In this document: piece by piece, positions 25,701 to 37,700 of the stretch
How the letters are laid out: each line of letters starts with the position of its first letter
Numbering within the stretch: position 1 is the stretch's first letter
Origin: Odontesthes bonariensis
Lineage: Eukaryota > Chordata > Actinopteri > Atheriniformes > Atherinopsidae
NCBI RefSeq assembly: GCF_027942865.1
Contig: NC_134527.1
Span: forward strand, 75,001 to 139,000
Direction: 5' to 3'
DNA: 64,000 nucleotides
The notes under the pieces: model-generated
Told to the model about the DNA's origin: nothing
What the model saw: the letters and a program-made list of their open reading frames with translations, nothing else
Database searches by the model: none
Made by a program: the position numbers and the translations under genes

Positions 25701-28700
25701 CATCGAGAGTGGCGGTGGGATCCTCCGAAACGTGTCGAGCCTCATCGCCACCAACGAGGCGCACAGGTGAGCGCCGTCAGCAGACAGTCGGCACACAAGC
25801 GTGTGTGTGTGTGTGTACCTATAGAAGTGTGTTTGGGTGTGTGTGTGTGTGTGTACCTATAGATGTGTGTTTGGGTGTGTGTGTGTGTGTGTGTACCTAT
25901 AGAAGTGTGTTTGGGTGTGTGTGTACCTATAGAAGTGTGTTTGGGTGTGTGTGTGTGTGTGTACCTATAGATGTGTGTGTGTAACTATAGAAGTGTGTTT
26001 GGGGGTGTGTGTGTACCTATAGATGTGTGTGTAACTATAGAAGTGTGTGTGTATGTGTGTGTGTGCCTATAGAAGTGTGTTTGGGTGTGTGTGTGTGTGT
26101 GTGTACCTATAGATGTGTGTGTGTAACTATAGAAGTGTGTTTGGGTGTGTGTGTGTGTGTACATATAGAAGTGTGTGTGTGTGTGTGTGTGTACCTATAG
26201 ATGTGTGTTTGGGTGTATGTGTACCTATAGAAGTGTGTGTGTGTGTGTGTACCTATAGATGTGTGTGTGTAACTATAGAAGTGTGTTTGGGTGTGTGTGT
26301 GTACCTATAGAAGTGTGTTTGGGTGTGTGTGTGTGTGTGTACCTATAGATGTGTGTGTGTGTAACTATAGATGTGTGTTTGGGTGTGTGTGTGTACCTAT
26401 AGAAGTGTGTTTGGGTGTGTGTGTGTGTGTGTACCTATAGATGTGTGTGTGTAACTATAGATGTGTGTGTGTAACTATAGATGTGTGTTTGGGTGTGTGT
26501 GTGTACCTATAGAAGTGTGTGTGTGTGTACCTATAGAAGTGTGTGTGTGTAACTATAGATGTGTGTTTGGGTGTGTGTGTGTACCTATAGAAGTGTGTGT
26601 GTGTGTGTACCTATAGGTGTGTGTGTGTGTGTGTGTACCTATAGAAGTGTGTGTGTGTGTACCTATAGATGTGTGTTTGGGTGTGTGTGTGTACCTATAG
26701 ATGTGTGTGTGTAACTATAGATGTGTGTTTGGGTGTGTGTGTGTACCTATAGATGTGTGTGTGTAACTATAGATGTGTGTTTGGGTGTGTGTGTGTGTAC
26801 CTATAGAAGTGTGTTTGGGTGTGTGTGTGTACCTATAGATGTGTGTGTGTAACTATAGATGTGTGTTTGGGTGTGTGTGTGTACCTATAGAAGTGTGTTT
26901 GGGTGTGTGTGTACCTATAGATGTGTGTGTGTAACTATAGAAGTGTGTTTGGGTGTGTGTGTGTACCTATAGATGTGTGTGTGTAACTATAGATGTGTGT
27001 TTGGGTGTGTGTGTGTACCTATAGAAGTGTGTTTGGGTGTGTGTGTGTACCTATAGATGTGTGTTTGGGTGTGTGTGTACCTATAGAGGTGTGTGTGTAA
27101 CTATAGATGTGTGTTTGGGTGTGTGTGTGTACCTATAGATGTGTGTGTGTAACTATAGAAGTGTGTTTGGGTGTGTGTGTGTACCTATAGATGTGTGTGT
27201 GTAACTATAGATGTGTGTTTGGGTGTGTGTGTGTACCTATAGAAGTGTGTTTGGGTGTGTGTGTGTACCTATAGATGTGTGTTTGGGTGTGTGTGTACCT
27301 ATAGATGTGTGTTTGGGTGTGTGTGTGTACCTATAGAAGTGTGTTTGGGTGTGTGTGTGTACCTATAGATGTGTGTTTGGGTGTGTGTGTACCTATAGAA
27401 GTGTGTTTGGGTGTGTGTGTGTACCTATAGATGTGTGTTTGGGTGTGTGTGTACCTATAGATGTGTGTGTGTAACTATAGATGTGTGTTTGGGTGTGTGT
27501 GTGTACCTATAGAAGTGTGTTTGGGTGTGTGTGTACCTATAGAAGTGTGTTTGGGTGTGTGTGTGTACCTATAGATGTGTGTGTGTAACTATAGATGTGT
27601 GTTTGGGTGTGTGTGTGTAACTATAGATGTGTGTTTGGGTGTGTGTGTGTACCTATAGAAGTGTGTTTGGGTGTGTGTGTACCTATAGAAGAGTGTAACG
27701 CTCTCTCTGCCACCCTACCTGTACCTGTTGTCTTGACGCCCTGTGCGTTGTCTGGACGCCCTGTGTGTTGTCTTGCAGGCAGATGCTGCGGGAACACGGC
27801 TGCCTGCCGACGCTGCTGCAGCACCTGAAGTCTCACAGTCTGACCATCGTGTCCAACGCCTGCGGGACGCTCTGGAACCTGTCGGCCCGCGACGCCAGAG
27901 ACCAGGAGGCGCTGTGGGAGCTGGGCGCCGTGGGCATGCTGCGCAATCTGATCCACTCCCGCCACAAGATGATCGCCATGGGCAGCGCCGCCGCCCTGCG
28001 CAACCTGATGGCCAACCGGCCGGCGCGCTACAAAGACGCCAGCGTGGTGTCACCCGGCGCCGGCGCCCCCTCGCTGCACGCCCGAAAACAGAAGGCTTTG
28101 TTTGAGGAGCTGGACGCACAACACCTGTCGGAAACCTTCGACAACATCGACAACTTGAGCCCCAAAGCGGCGCACAGGAAGGGGCGGGGCTGCAACGGCG
28201 CCGGCGCCGGAGGAGGCGGCGCAGCGCGCTCGTACACCAACACGCCGGTGCTGTCCAGCCCGAAGAACGGAGACGGGTCGAAGAGGACGGGCGAGGAGGC
28301 GCCGTACGCCCGCTCGGTGTTCCCGCCCAGCGTGCGGGCGTCCAGCGACAGCCTGAACAGCGTGACGAGCGCCGACGGCTACGGCAACCGTGGCAAAACC
28401 AAGCCGTCGGCTGAGCCGTTCTACTCCTCCGACGAGAGCGGCGCCAACAAGTGCTGCGTGTACAGGAAGTACCCGGCCGACCTGGCTCACAAGATCCGCA
28501 GCGCCAACCACATGGCGGACGACGACGGCGCCGAGCTGGACACGCCCATCAACTACAGCCTGAAGTACTCGGACGAGCAGCTGAACTCCGGGCGGCAGAG
28601 CCCGAGCCACCGCGGCGCCATCGACAGCGACGAGGACTCCGAGCAGGACGGCCGGCTGCGGCGGAGCGACGCCGCTGAATCTGGGCCGAAGAGCGGCCGC

Positions 28701-31700
28701 ATGGCGTCGGGGCCGCCGCCGCACTATGGCGCTGTCACGGGAACATCGAGCTACGGCAGCGACTCCGCCCCCGAGCAGCCCATCGACTACAGCCTGAAAT
28801 ACGGCGGCGACGCCGTCCACAAACCGTTCAAGTCGGAGGAGACTCCTGCGCCGTCCTCGGCCAACAAGCTCCGCCCCCTAGCTCCTCCCACCGGACGCAC
28901 CGCGGCGAAGAGCAACCAGGAGTCCACGCAGACGTACTGCGTGGAGGACACGCCCATCTGCTTCTCCAGAGGCAGCTCGCTGTCCTCGCTGTCGTCGGAA
29001 GATGAGGAGGACGGTGATGTCATCGGGAAGAAGAGGAAAGGCGGCGGCGCCGGCGAATACCCGACCCTTCCCGTCAGCGAGAAGGACGAGCAGCAGCGGC
29101 GGCGGCGGCAGAAGGAGGCCGAGAGTCAGACGGCCGCCGCTCCCTCCACCCGAGGACGGCGAGGACACCATCACCACCACGGCCACTCGCACCACCATCA
29201 CCACCACGTGACCTCATCGGGCGCCAGGACGCCGAAGAGCCCGCCGGAGCAGCCGTACGCCCAGGAGACGCCGCTGATGTTCAGCCGCTGCACCTCCGTC
29301 AGCTCGCTGGACAGCTTCTCCACCTCCTCCATCGCCAGCTCCGTGCGCTCCAGCGAGCCGTGCAGCGGCGAGCCCAGCGGCGTGGTCAGCCCCAGCGACC
29401 TCCCCGACAGCCCGGGTCAGACGATGCCGCCGAGCCGCGCCAAGACGCCGCCGCCGCCGCCGGCCCCCAAGTCCCAGGAGAAGGAGAAGGGGAAGGAGGA
29501 GGAGAGCGGCGTGGACGTGCTGCTGCACTTCGCCACGGAGAGCACGCCGCACGGCTTCTCCCGTGCCTCCAGCCTGAGCGCGCTCAGTGTGGACGAGCCG
29601 TACATCGCAGCCGAGATGACGAAGAAGGACGAGGAGGACGGCGGCGCGGCGAGGAAGGAGGAGTCCAAGCCGGGCCTCGACGAGTCGGACGACGATGACA
29701 ACGAGATCTTGGAGGCATGCATCAACATGGCGATGCCCAAGTCTTCCCAGAAACCAAAGAAGCCGCCGCCGGCGGCGCCACGGAAGCCCAGCCAGCTTCC
29801 TGTCTACAAGCTCCTCCCCCCTCAGAGCCGCCCGCCGCCGCCGCAGAGGAAGGACGCGCCGCCGCCGCAGGAAGACATGCCCAGAGTTTACTGCGTGGAG
29901 GGAACGCCGCTCAACTTCTCCACCGCCACCTCGCTCAGTGACCTCACCATCGACTCGCCGCCCAACGAGGAGGCAGCGCCTGTGGCCCCGCCCCCATCTG
30001 CCCCAAGAAGGCGAGCCGGATTCCCCGAGGGCGAGAACGGGGACGACATCCTGGCCGAGTGCATCAACGCCGCTATGCCCAAAGCCAAACCCAGGAAACC
30101 AGTCAGAGCGGCGGCCCACGGCGAGCAGCTCCCGGCTCCACCCCTTTCCGCTCCCGGCCCGCCCTCAGTCCCGCCTCCTCTGGGCCCGCAGCAGCAGAAG
30201 AAGAAGCCGACGTCTCCGGTGAAACCAATGCCTCAGCGGGCGGCGTACGGCAGCATCACGGCCGCCAAAGCCAAGCCGGGATTCGCCTTCGATTCTCCAC
30301 GCCACTACACGCCCATTGAGGGCACGCCGTGCTGCTTCTCACGCAACGACTCGCTCAGCTCGCTCGACTTCGACGAGGATGACGTCGTCGGCGAGAAGGA
30401 CGAAGAGAAGAAGACTAAAGAGGAAGAAGGCAGGAAGAGGAAGCAGCAGACGGCCGCCGTGCTCCCACGAACCAAAACCGCGACCAATCAGACGGCGAGC
30501 GACGAGAAGCAGAAGTTCGCCATGGAGGACGAGAGGCAGAAGTTCGCCATGGAGGACGAGAGGCAGAAGTTCGCCATGGAGGACGAGAGGCAGAAGTTCG
30601 CCATGGAGGACGAGAGGCAGAAGTTCGCCATGGAGGACGAGAGGCAGAAGTTCGCCATGGAGGACACGCCCGTCTGCTTCTCCCGGAACCCGTCGCTGAG
30701 CTCGCTGAGCGACATCGACCAGGAGAACAACAACAAGGAGTTCGCCCCGCCGCCGGCGCCGGAGCAGCAAGATGGAGGCCAGGCGGCAGAAAAGGCTCCT
30801 GCTGCTGAGGTGAGGACAGGGTCAAAGGACAAGTCAGTCAGGACAAGTCAGAACAAACGGGTCAGTCAGAACAAGTCAGAACAAGTCAGAACAAACGGGT
30901 CAGTCAGGACAAGTCAGAACAAGTCAGGACAAGTCAGAACAAGTCAGGACAAACAGGTCAGTCAGGACAAGTCAGAACAAGTCAGGACAAGTCAGAACAA
31001 ACAGGTTAGTCAGAACAAGTCAGAACAAGTCAGGACAAGTCAGAACAAACGGGTTAGTCAGAACAAGTCAGGACAAGTCAGAACAAACGGGTTAGTCAGA
31101 ACAAGTCAGGACAAGTCAGAACAAACGGGTTAGTCAGGACAAATCAGAACAAGTTAGAACAAGTCAGAACAAACGGGTCAGTCAGAACAAGTCAGGACAA
31201 ACGGGTCAGTCAGAACAAGTCAGGACAAGTCAGGACAAACGGGTCAGTCAGAACAAGTCAGGACAAGTCAGAACAAACAGGTTAGTCAGAACAAGTCAGG
31301 ACAAGTCAGAACAAGTCAGGACAAGTCAGAACAAACGGGTTAGTCAGAACAAGTCAGGACAAGTCAGGACAAGTCAGAACAAACGGGTTAGTCAGAACAA
31401 GTCAGAACAAGTCAGGACAAGTCAGAACAAACGGGTTAGTCAGAACAAGTCAGAACAAGTCAGGACAAGTCAGAACAAACGGGTTAGTCAGGACAAATCA
31501 GAACAAGTTAGAACAAGTCAGAACAAACGGGTCAGTCAGAACAAGTCAGGACAAGTCAGAACAAACGGGTTAGTCAGAACAAGTCAGAACAAGTCAGAAC
31601 AAACGGGTCAGTCAGAACAAGTCAGGACAAGTCAGGACAAACGGGTTAGTCAGAACAAGTCAGTCAGTCAGGACAAGTCAGAACAAACGGGTCAGTCAGG

Positions 31701-34700
31701 ACAAGTCAGGACAAGTCAGAACAAACAGGTTAGTCAGAACAAGTCAGAACAAGTCAGGACAAGTCAGAACAAGTCAGGACAAGTCAGAACAAACGGGTTA
31801 GTCAGAACAAGTCAGGACAAGTCAGAACAAACGGGTTAGTCAGAACAAGTCAGAACAAGTCAGAACAAACGGGTCAGTCAGGACAAGTCAGAACAAGTCA
31901 GGACAAACGGGTTAGTCAGAACAAGTCAGAACAAGTCAGGACAAGTCAGGACAAACAGGTTAGTCAGAACAAGTCAGAACAAGTCAGGACAAGTCAGGAC
32001 AAACGGGTCAGTCAGAACAAGTCAGGACAAGTCAGAACAAACAGGTTAGTCAGAACAAGTCAGGACAAGTCAGAACAAGTCAGGACAAGTCAGAACAAAC
32101 GGGTTAGTCAGAACAAGTCAGGACAAGTCAGAACAAGTCAGAACAAACGGGTCAGTCAGAACAAGTCAGGACAAGTCAGAACAAACGGATTAGTCAGAAC
32201 AAGTCAGGACAAGTTAGAACAAGTCAGGACAAACGGGTCAGTCAGGACAAGTCAGAACAAGTCAGGACAAGTCAGAACAAACAGGTTAGTCAGAACAAGT
32301 CAGAACAAGTCAGGACAAGTCAGTACAAACGGGTGAGTCAGGACAAGTCAGAACAAGTCAGGACAAACGGGTCAGTCAGGACAAGTCAGAACAAGTCAGG
32401 ACAAGTCAGAACAAACAGGTTAGTCAGAACAAGTCAGAACAAGTCAGGACAAGTCAGAACAAACGGGTTAGTCAGAACAAGTCAGGACAAGTCAGAACAA
32501 ACGGGTTAGTCAGAACAAGTCAGGACAAGTCAGAACAAACGGGTTAGTCAGAACAAGTCAGGACAAGTCAGAACAAACGGGTTAGTCAGGACAAATCAGA
32601 ACAAGTTAGAACAAGTCAGAACAAACGGGTCAGTCAGAACAAGTCAGGACAAGTCAGAACAAACGGGTTAGTCAGAATAAGTCAGGACAAGTTAGAACAA
32701 GTCAGAACAAACGGGTTAGTCAGAACAAGTCAGAACAAGTCAGGACAAACGGGTTAGTCAGAACAAGTCAGAACAAGTCAGGACAAACGGGTTAGTCAGA
32801 ACAAGTCAGGACAAGTCAGAACAAACGGGTTAGTCAGAATAAGTCAGAACAAGTCAGGACAAACGGGTTAGTCAGGACAAGTTAGAACAAGTCAGAACAA
32901 ACGGGTTAGTCAGAACAAGTCAGAACAAGTCAGGACAAACGGGTTAGTCAGAACAAGTTAGAACAAGTCAGAACAAACGGGTCAGTCAGAACAAGTCAGG
33001 ACAAGTCAGAACAAACGGGTTAGTCAGAATAAGTCAGGACAAGTCAGAACAAGTCAGAACAAACGGGTTAGTCAGAACAAGTCAGGACAAGTCAGAACAA
33101 ACGGGTTAGTCAGAACAAGTCAGAACAAGTCAGGACAAACGGGTCAGTCAGAACAAGTCAGAACAAGTCAGGACAAACGGGTTAGTCAGAACAAGTCAGG
33201 ACAAGTCAGAACAAACGGGTTAGTCAGAACAAGTCAGGACAAGTCAGAACAAACGGGTCAGTCAGAACAAGTCAGGACAAGTCAGAACAAACGGGTTAGT
33301 CAGAACAAGTCAGAACAAGTCAGGACAAACGGGTCAGTCAGAACAAGTCAGAACAAGTCAGGACAAGTCAGAACAAACGGGTTAGTCAGGACAAATCAGA
33401 ACAAGTTAGAACAAGTCAGAACAAACGGGTCAGTCAGAACAAGTCAGGACAAGTCAGAACAAACGGGTTAGTCAGAACAAGTCAGAACAAGTCAGAACAA
33501 ACGGGTCAGTCAGAACAAGTCAGGACAAGTCAGAACAAACGGGTTAGTCAGAACAAGTCAGGACAAGTCAGAACAAACGGGTCAGTCAGAACAAGTCAGG
33601 ACAAGTCAGAACAAACGGGTTAGTCAGAACAAGTCAGAACAAGTCAGGACAAACGGGTCAGTCAGAACAAGTCAGAACAAGTCAGGACAAGTCAGAACAA
33701 ACGGGTTAGTCAGGACAAATCAGAACAAGTTAGAACAAGTCAGAACAAACGGGTCAGTCAGAACAAGTCAGGACAAGTCAGAACAAACGGGTTAGTCAGA
33801 ACAAGTCAGAACAAGTCAGAACAAACGGGTCAGTCAGAACAAGTCAGGACAAGTCAGAACAAACGGGTTAGTCAGAACAAGTCAGTCAGTCAGGACAAGT
33901 CAGAACAAACGGGTCAGTCAGGACAAGTCAGAACAAACAGGTTAGTCAGAACAAGTCAGGACAAGTCAGAACAAACGGGTTAGTCAGAACAAGTCAGAAC
34001 AAGTCAGGACAAACGGGTTAGTCAGAACAAGTCAGAACAAGTCAGGACAAGTCAGAACAAACAGGTTAGTCAGAACAAGTCAGAACAAGTCAGAACAAGT
34101 CAGGACAAGTCAGAACAAACGGGTTAGTCAGAACAAGTCAGGACAAGTCAGAACAAGTCAGAACAAACGGGTCAGTCAGAACAAGTCAGGACAAGTCAGA
34201 ACAAACGGGTTAGTCAGAACAAGTCAGGACAAGTCAGAACAAACGGGTCAGTCAGGACAAGTCAGAACAAGTCAGGACAAACGGGTCAGTCAGAACAAGT
34301 CAGGACAAGTCAGGACAAGTCAGAACAAACGGGTCAGTCAGGACAAGTCAGAACAAGTCAGAACAAACGGGTCAGTCAGGACAAGTCAGAACAAGTCAGG
34401 ACAAACGGGTCAGTCAGAACAAGTCAGGACAAGTCAGGACAAACGGGTCAGTCAGAACAAGTCAGAACAAGTCAGGACAAGTCAGAACAAACAGGTTAGT
34501 CAGAACAAGTCAGAACAAGTCAGGACAAGTCAGAAGAAACGGGTTAGTCAGGACAAATCAGAACAAGTTAGAACAAGTCAGAACAAACGGGTCAGTCAGA
34601 ACAAGTCAGGACAAGTTAGAACAAGTCAGTACAAACGGGTTAGTCAGGACAAGTCAGAACAAGTCAGGACAAGTTAGAACAAGTCAGTACAAACGGGTTA

Positions 34701-37700
34701 GTCAGGACAAGTCAGAACAAGTCAGAACAAGTCAGGACAAGTCAGAACAAACGGGTTAGTCAGAACAAGTCAGGACAAGTTAGAACAAGTCAGAACAAAC
34801 GGGTTAGTCAGGACAAGTCAGAACAAGTCAGGACAAGTTAGAACAAGTCAGAACAAACGGGTTAGTCAGAACAAGTCAGGACAAGTCAGAACAAACGGGT
34901 TAGTCAGAACAAGTCAGAACAAGTCAGAACAAACGGGTCAGTCAGGACAAGTCAGAACAAGTCAGGACAAACGGGTTAGTCAGAACAAGTCAGAACAAGT
35001 CAGGACAAGTCAGGACAAACAGGTTAGTCAGAACAAGTCAGAACAAGTCAGGACAAACGGGTCAGTCAGAACAAGTCAGGACAAACAGGTTAGTCAGAAC
35101 AAGTCAGGACAAGTCAGAACAAACGGGTTAGTCAGAACAAGTCAGGACAAGTCAGAACAAGTCAGAACAAACGGGTCAGTCAGAACAAGTCAGGACAAGT
35201 CAGAACAAACGGGTTAGTCAGAACAAGTCAGAACAAGTCAGGACAAGTCAGAACAAACGGGTTAGTCAGAACAAGTCAGGACAAGTTAGAACAAGTCAGT
35301 ACAAACGGGTTAGTCAGGACAAGTCTGAACAAGTCAGGACAAGTTAGAACAAGTCAGTACAAACGGGTCAGTCAGAACAAGTCAGGACAAGTCAGAACAA
35401 ACGGGTTAGTCAGAACAAGTCAGGACAAGTTAGAACAAGTCAGTACAAACGGGTCAGTCAGAACAAGTCAGGACAAGTCAGAACAAACGGGTTAGTCAGA
35501 ACAAGTCAGGACAAGTTAGAACAAGTCAGTACAAACGGGTTAGTCAGGACAAGTCAGGACAAGTTAGAACAAGTCAGTACAAACGGGTTAGTCAGGACAA
35601 GTCAGGACAAGTTAGAACAAGTTAGAACAAGTCAGTACAAACGGGTTAGTCAGGACAAGTCAGAACAAGTCAGGACAAGTTAGAACAAGTCAGTACAAAC
35701 GGGTTAGTCAGGACAAGTCAGAACAAGTTAGAACAAGTCAGAACAAGTTAGAACAAGTCAGAACAAATGGGTCAGTCAGAACAAGTCAGGACAAGTCAGA
35801 ACAAACGGGTCAGTCAGAACAAGTCAGGACAAGTCAGAACAAACGGGTTAGTCAGAACAAGTCAGGACAAGTCAGAACAAACGGGTTAGTCAGAACAAGT
35901 CAGGACAAGTCAGAACAAGTCAGAACAAGTCAGAACAAACGGGTCAGTCAGGACAAGTCAGGACAAACGGGTCAGTCAGAACAAGTCAGGACAAGTCAGA
36001 ACAAACGGGTCAGTCAGGACAAGTCAGGACAAACGGGTCAGTCAGGACAAGTCAGGACAAGTCAGAACAAACGGGTCCTTCAGTCTGATCACGTCATGAT
36101 GACATCATAGTTTGCTGTCCTGTGATTGGGTTACAGGTGAATCTCAGGGAATAACACCTGCTCTCTGTCCCAGGTGGAGTCTAAGCCCCGCCCCCCGGGC
36201 CCCAGTGGCTACGCCCCCAAAGCGTTCCACGTGGAGGACACGCCCGTCTGTTTCTCCCGGAACTCGTCTCTGAGCTCGCTGAGCATCGACTCTGAGGACG
36301 ACCTTCTGCAGGAGTGCATCAGCTCCGCCATGCCCAAGAAGAAGAAGAAGGCCGCCGCCGCCATCGCCGCGCCCAACTCCGCGCCGAACTCCGCGCCCAA
36401 CGCCGACGACTGTATCCTGGATGAGGAGGAACCCTCAGAGGCGCCCAAAAGCCCCGCCTCCCCCGACTCGGAGTCCTTTGATTGGAAGGCCATCCAGGAG
36501 GGCGCCAACTCCATCGTCAGCAGCCTTAACGCCGCCGCCGCCTCCTCGCTGTCCCGCCAGCCGTCCTCCGACTCCGACTCCGTCCTGTCTCTGAAGTCCG
36601 TGGGCTCGCCCTTCCACCTGCCGGCAGCCAATCGCAACGCAGAGGAGGAGGGGGACGAAGCGCGGCGTGGAGCGAGGATCCTGAAGCCCGGCGAGCGCAG
36701 CACGCTGGAGGCCAAGAAGAAGAAGGAGGACGAGGACGAGGAGGAGGACAAGGCGCTGCGGGGCGGGAAGAAGGTGTACAGGAGTCTGATCACGGGTAAG
36801 CCGCGGGCGGAGCCGGCCGCCAGGGGGCGGAGCAAGCCCCGCGGCGCCGGCATGGCCAAAGCCCCAGGAGGCGGGGACGGCGCTGACCGAGGGGGCGGGT
36901 CCTCTCGAGACTCCACCCCCTCCCGCTCCGCCTCAGCCAGTCAGAAGGGAGGGAAGGTTTCTCAGCTGCCGCGCACTGCGTCTCCATCATCATCATCCTC
37001 CTCCTCCTCCAGGCCCGCCAAGCCCAGCGGCGTGCCGAAGAGCGGCGGCGGCATCCCGAGGAGCGAGTCGGCCTCCAGGGTCGGCGGCTCTGCCGCCAAG
37101 AAGCCGAAGGCGGAGCCTGAGAAGCCGGCGCTCGTTCGCCAGTCGACCTTCATCAAGGAGGCGCCAAGTCCCACGCTGAAGAGGAAACTGGAGGAGTCGG
37201 CGGCGGCCGCTGAGTTGCCATCCAGCCCCGACACGCCGCTGCCCGCGGCGAGCAGGCGGCACGAGGTCAGCCGCTCGCACTCCGAGAGCCCGTCGCGCCC
37301 GCAGGAAGTGGCGTCGTCCCGCCTCAGCCGCACCGGCACCTGGAAGCGGGAGAACAGCGGCGCCGCCGCGGCGGGCGGCGGGAAACACTCCACGTCTCTG
37401 CCGCGCGTCGGCACCTGGAAGCGGTCGGGAAGTTCGTCGTCGGTGCTGTCGGCGTCATCGGAGTCCAGCGAGAAGGGGCGGGCCGAGGAGGAGGGCGCCG
37501 CCAGGTCCAAGGGGACGTGGCGCAAGGCCAAGAGCGGCGGCGGCGACTCGTCTGCCGGCCGGTCGGAGGACGTGTGGGTCCGCCTGGAGGACTGTCCCGT
37601 TAACAACCCGCGCTCGCCGTCCTCGTGCTCCTCGCGCTCGCCCACCGCCGCCAACGCCCCGCCCGTCATCGACGGCTCCGCCTCCAGGATCCCGTCCTCC

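Noticed and set aside
28050..30119. Antisense frames of up to 301 codons opposite apc coding exon 15
   Set aside because: High GC at third codon positions of apc removes stops from the antisense strand. Composition is Arg/Gly/Ala-rich with no domain.
27765..31133. A single 1122-codon gene from 27765 to 31133
   Set aside because: The first codons are intron and the last 107 are minisatellite. Splice sites at 27778 and 30809 delimit the conserved part.
30826..36076. Telomere-like GGGTTAG within the repeat
   Set aside because: Only one GGGTTAG per larger unit, interrupted by unrelated bases; not a telomeric tract.
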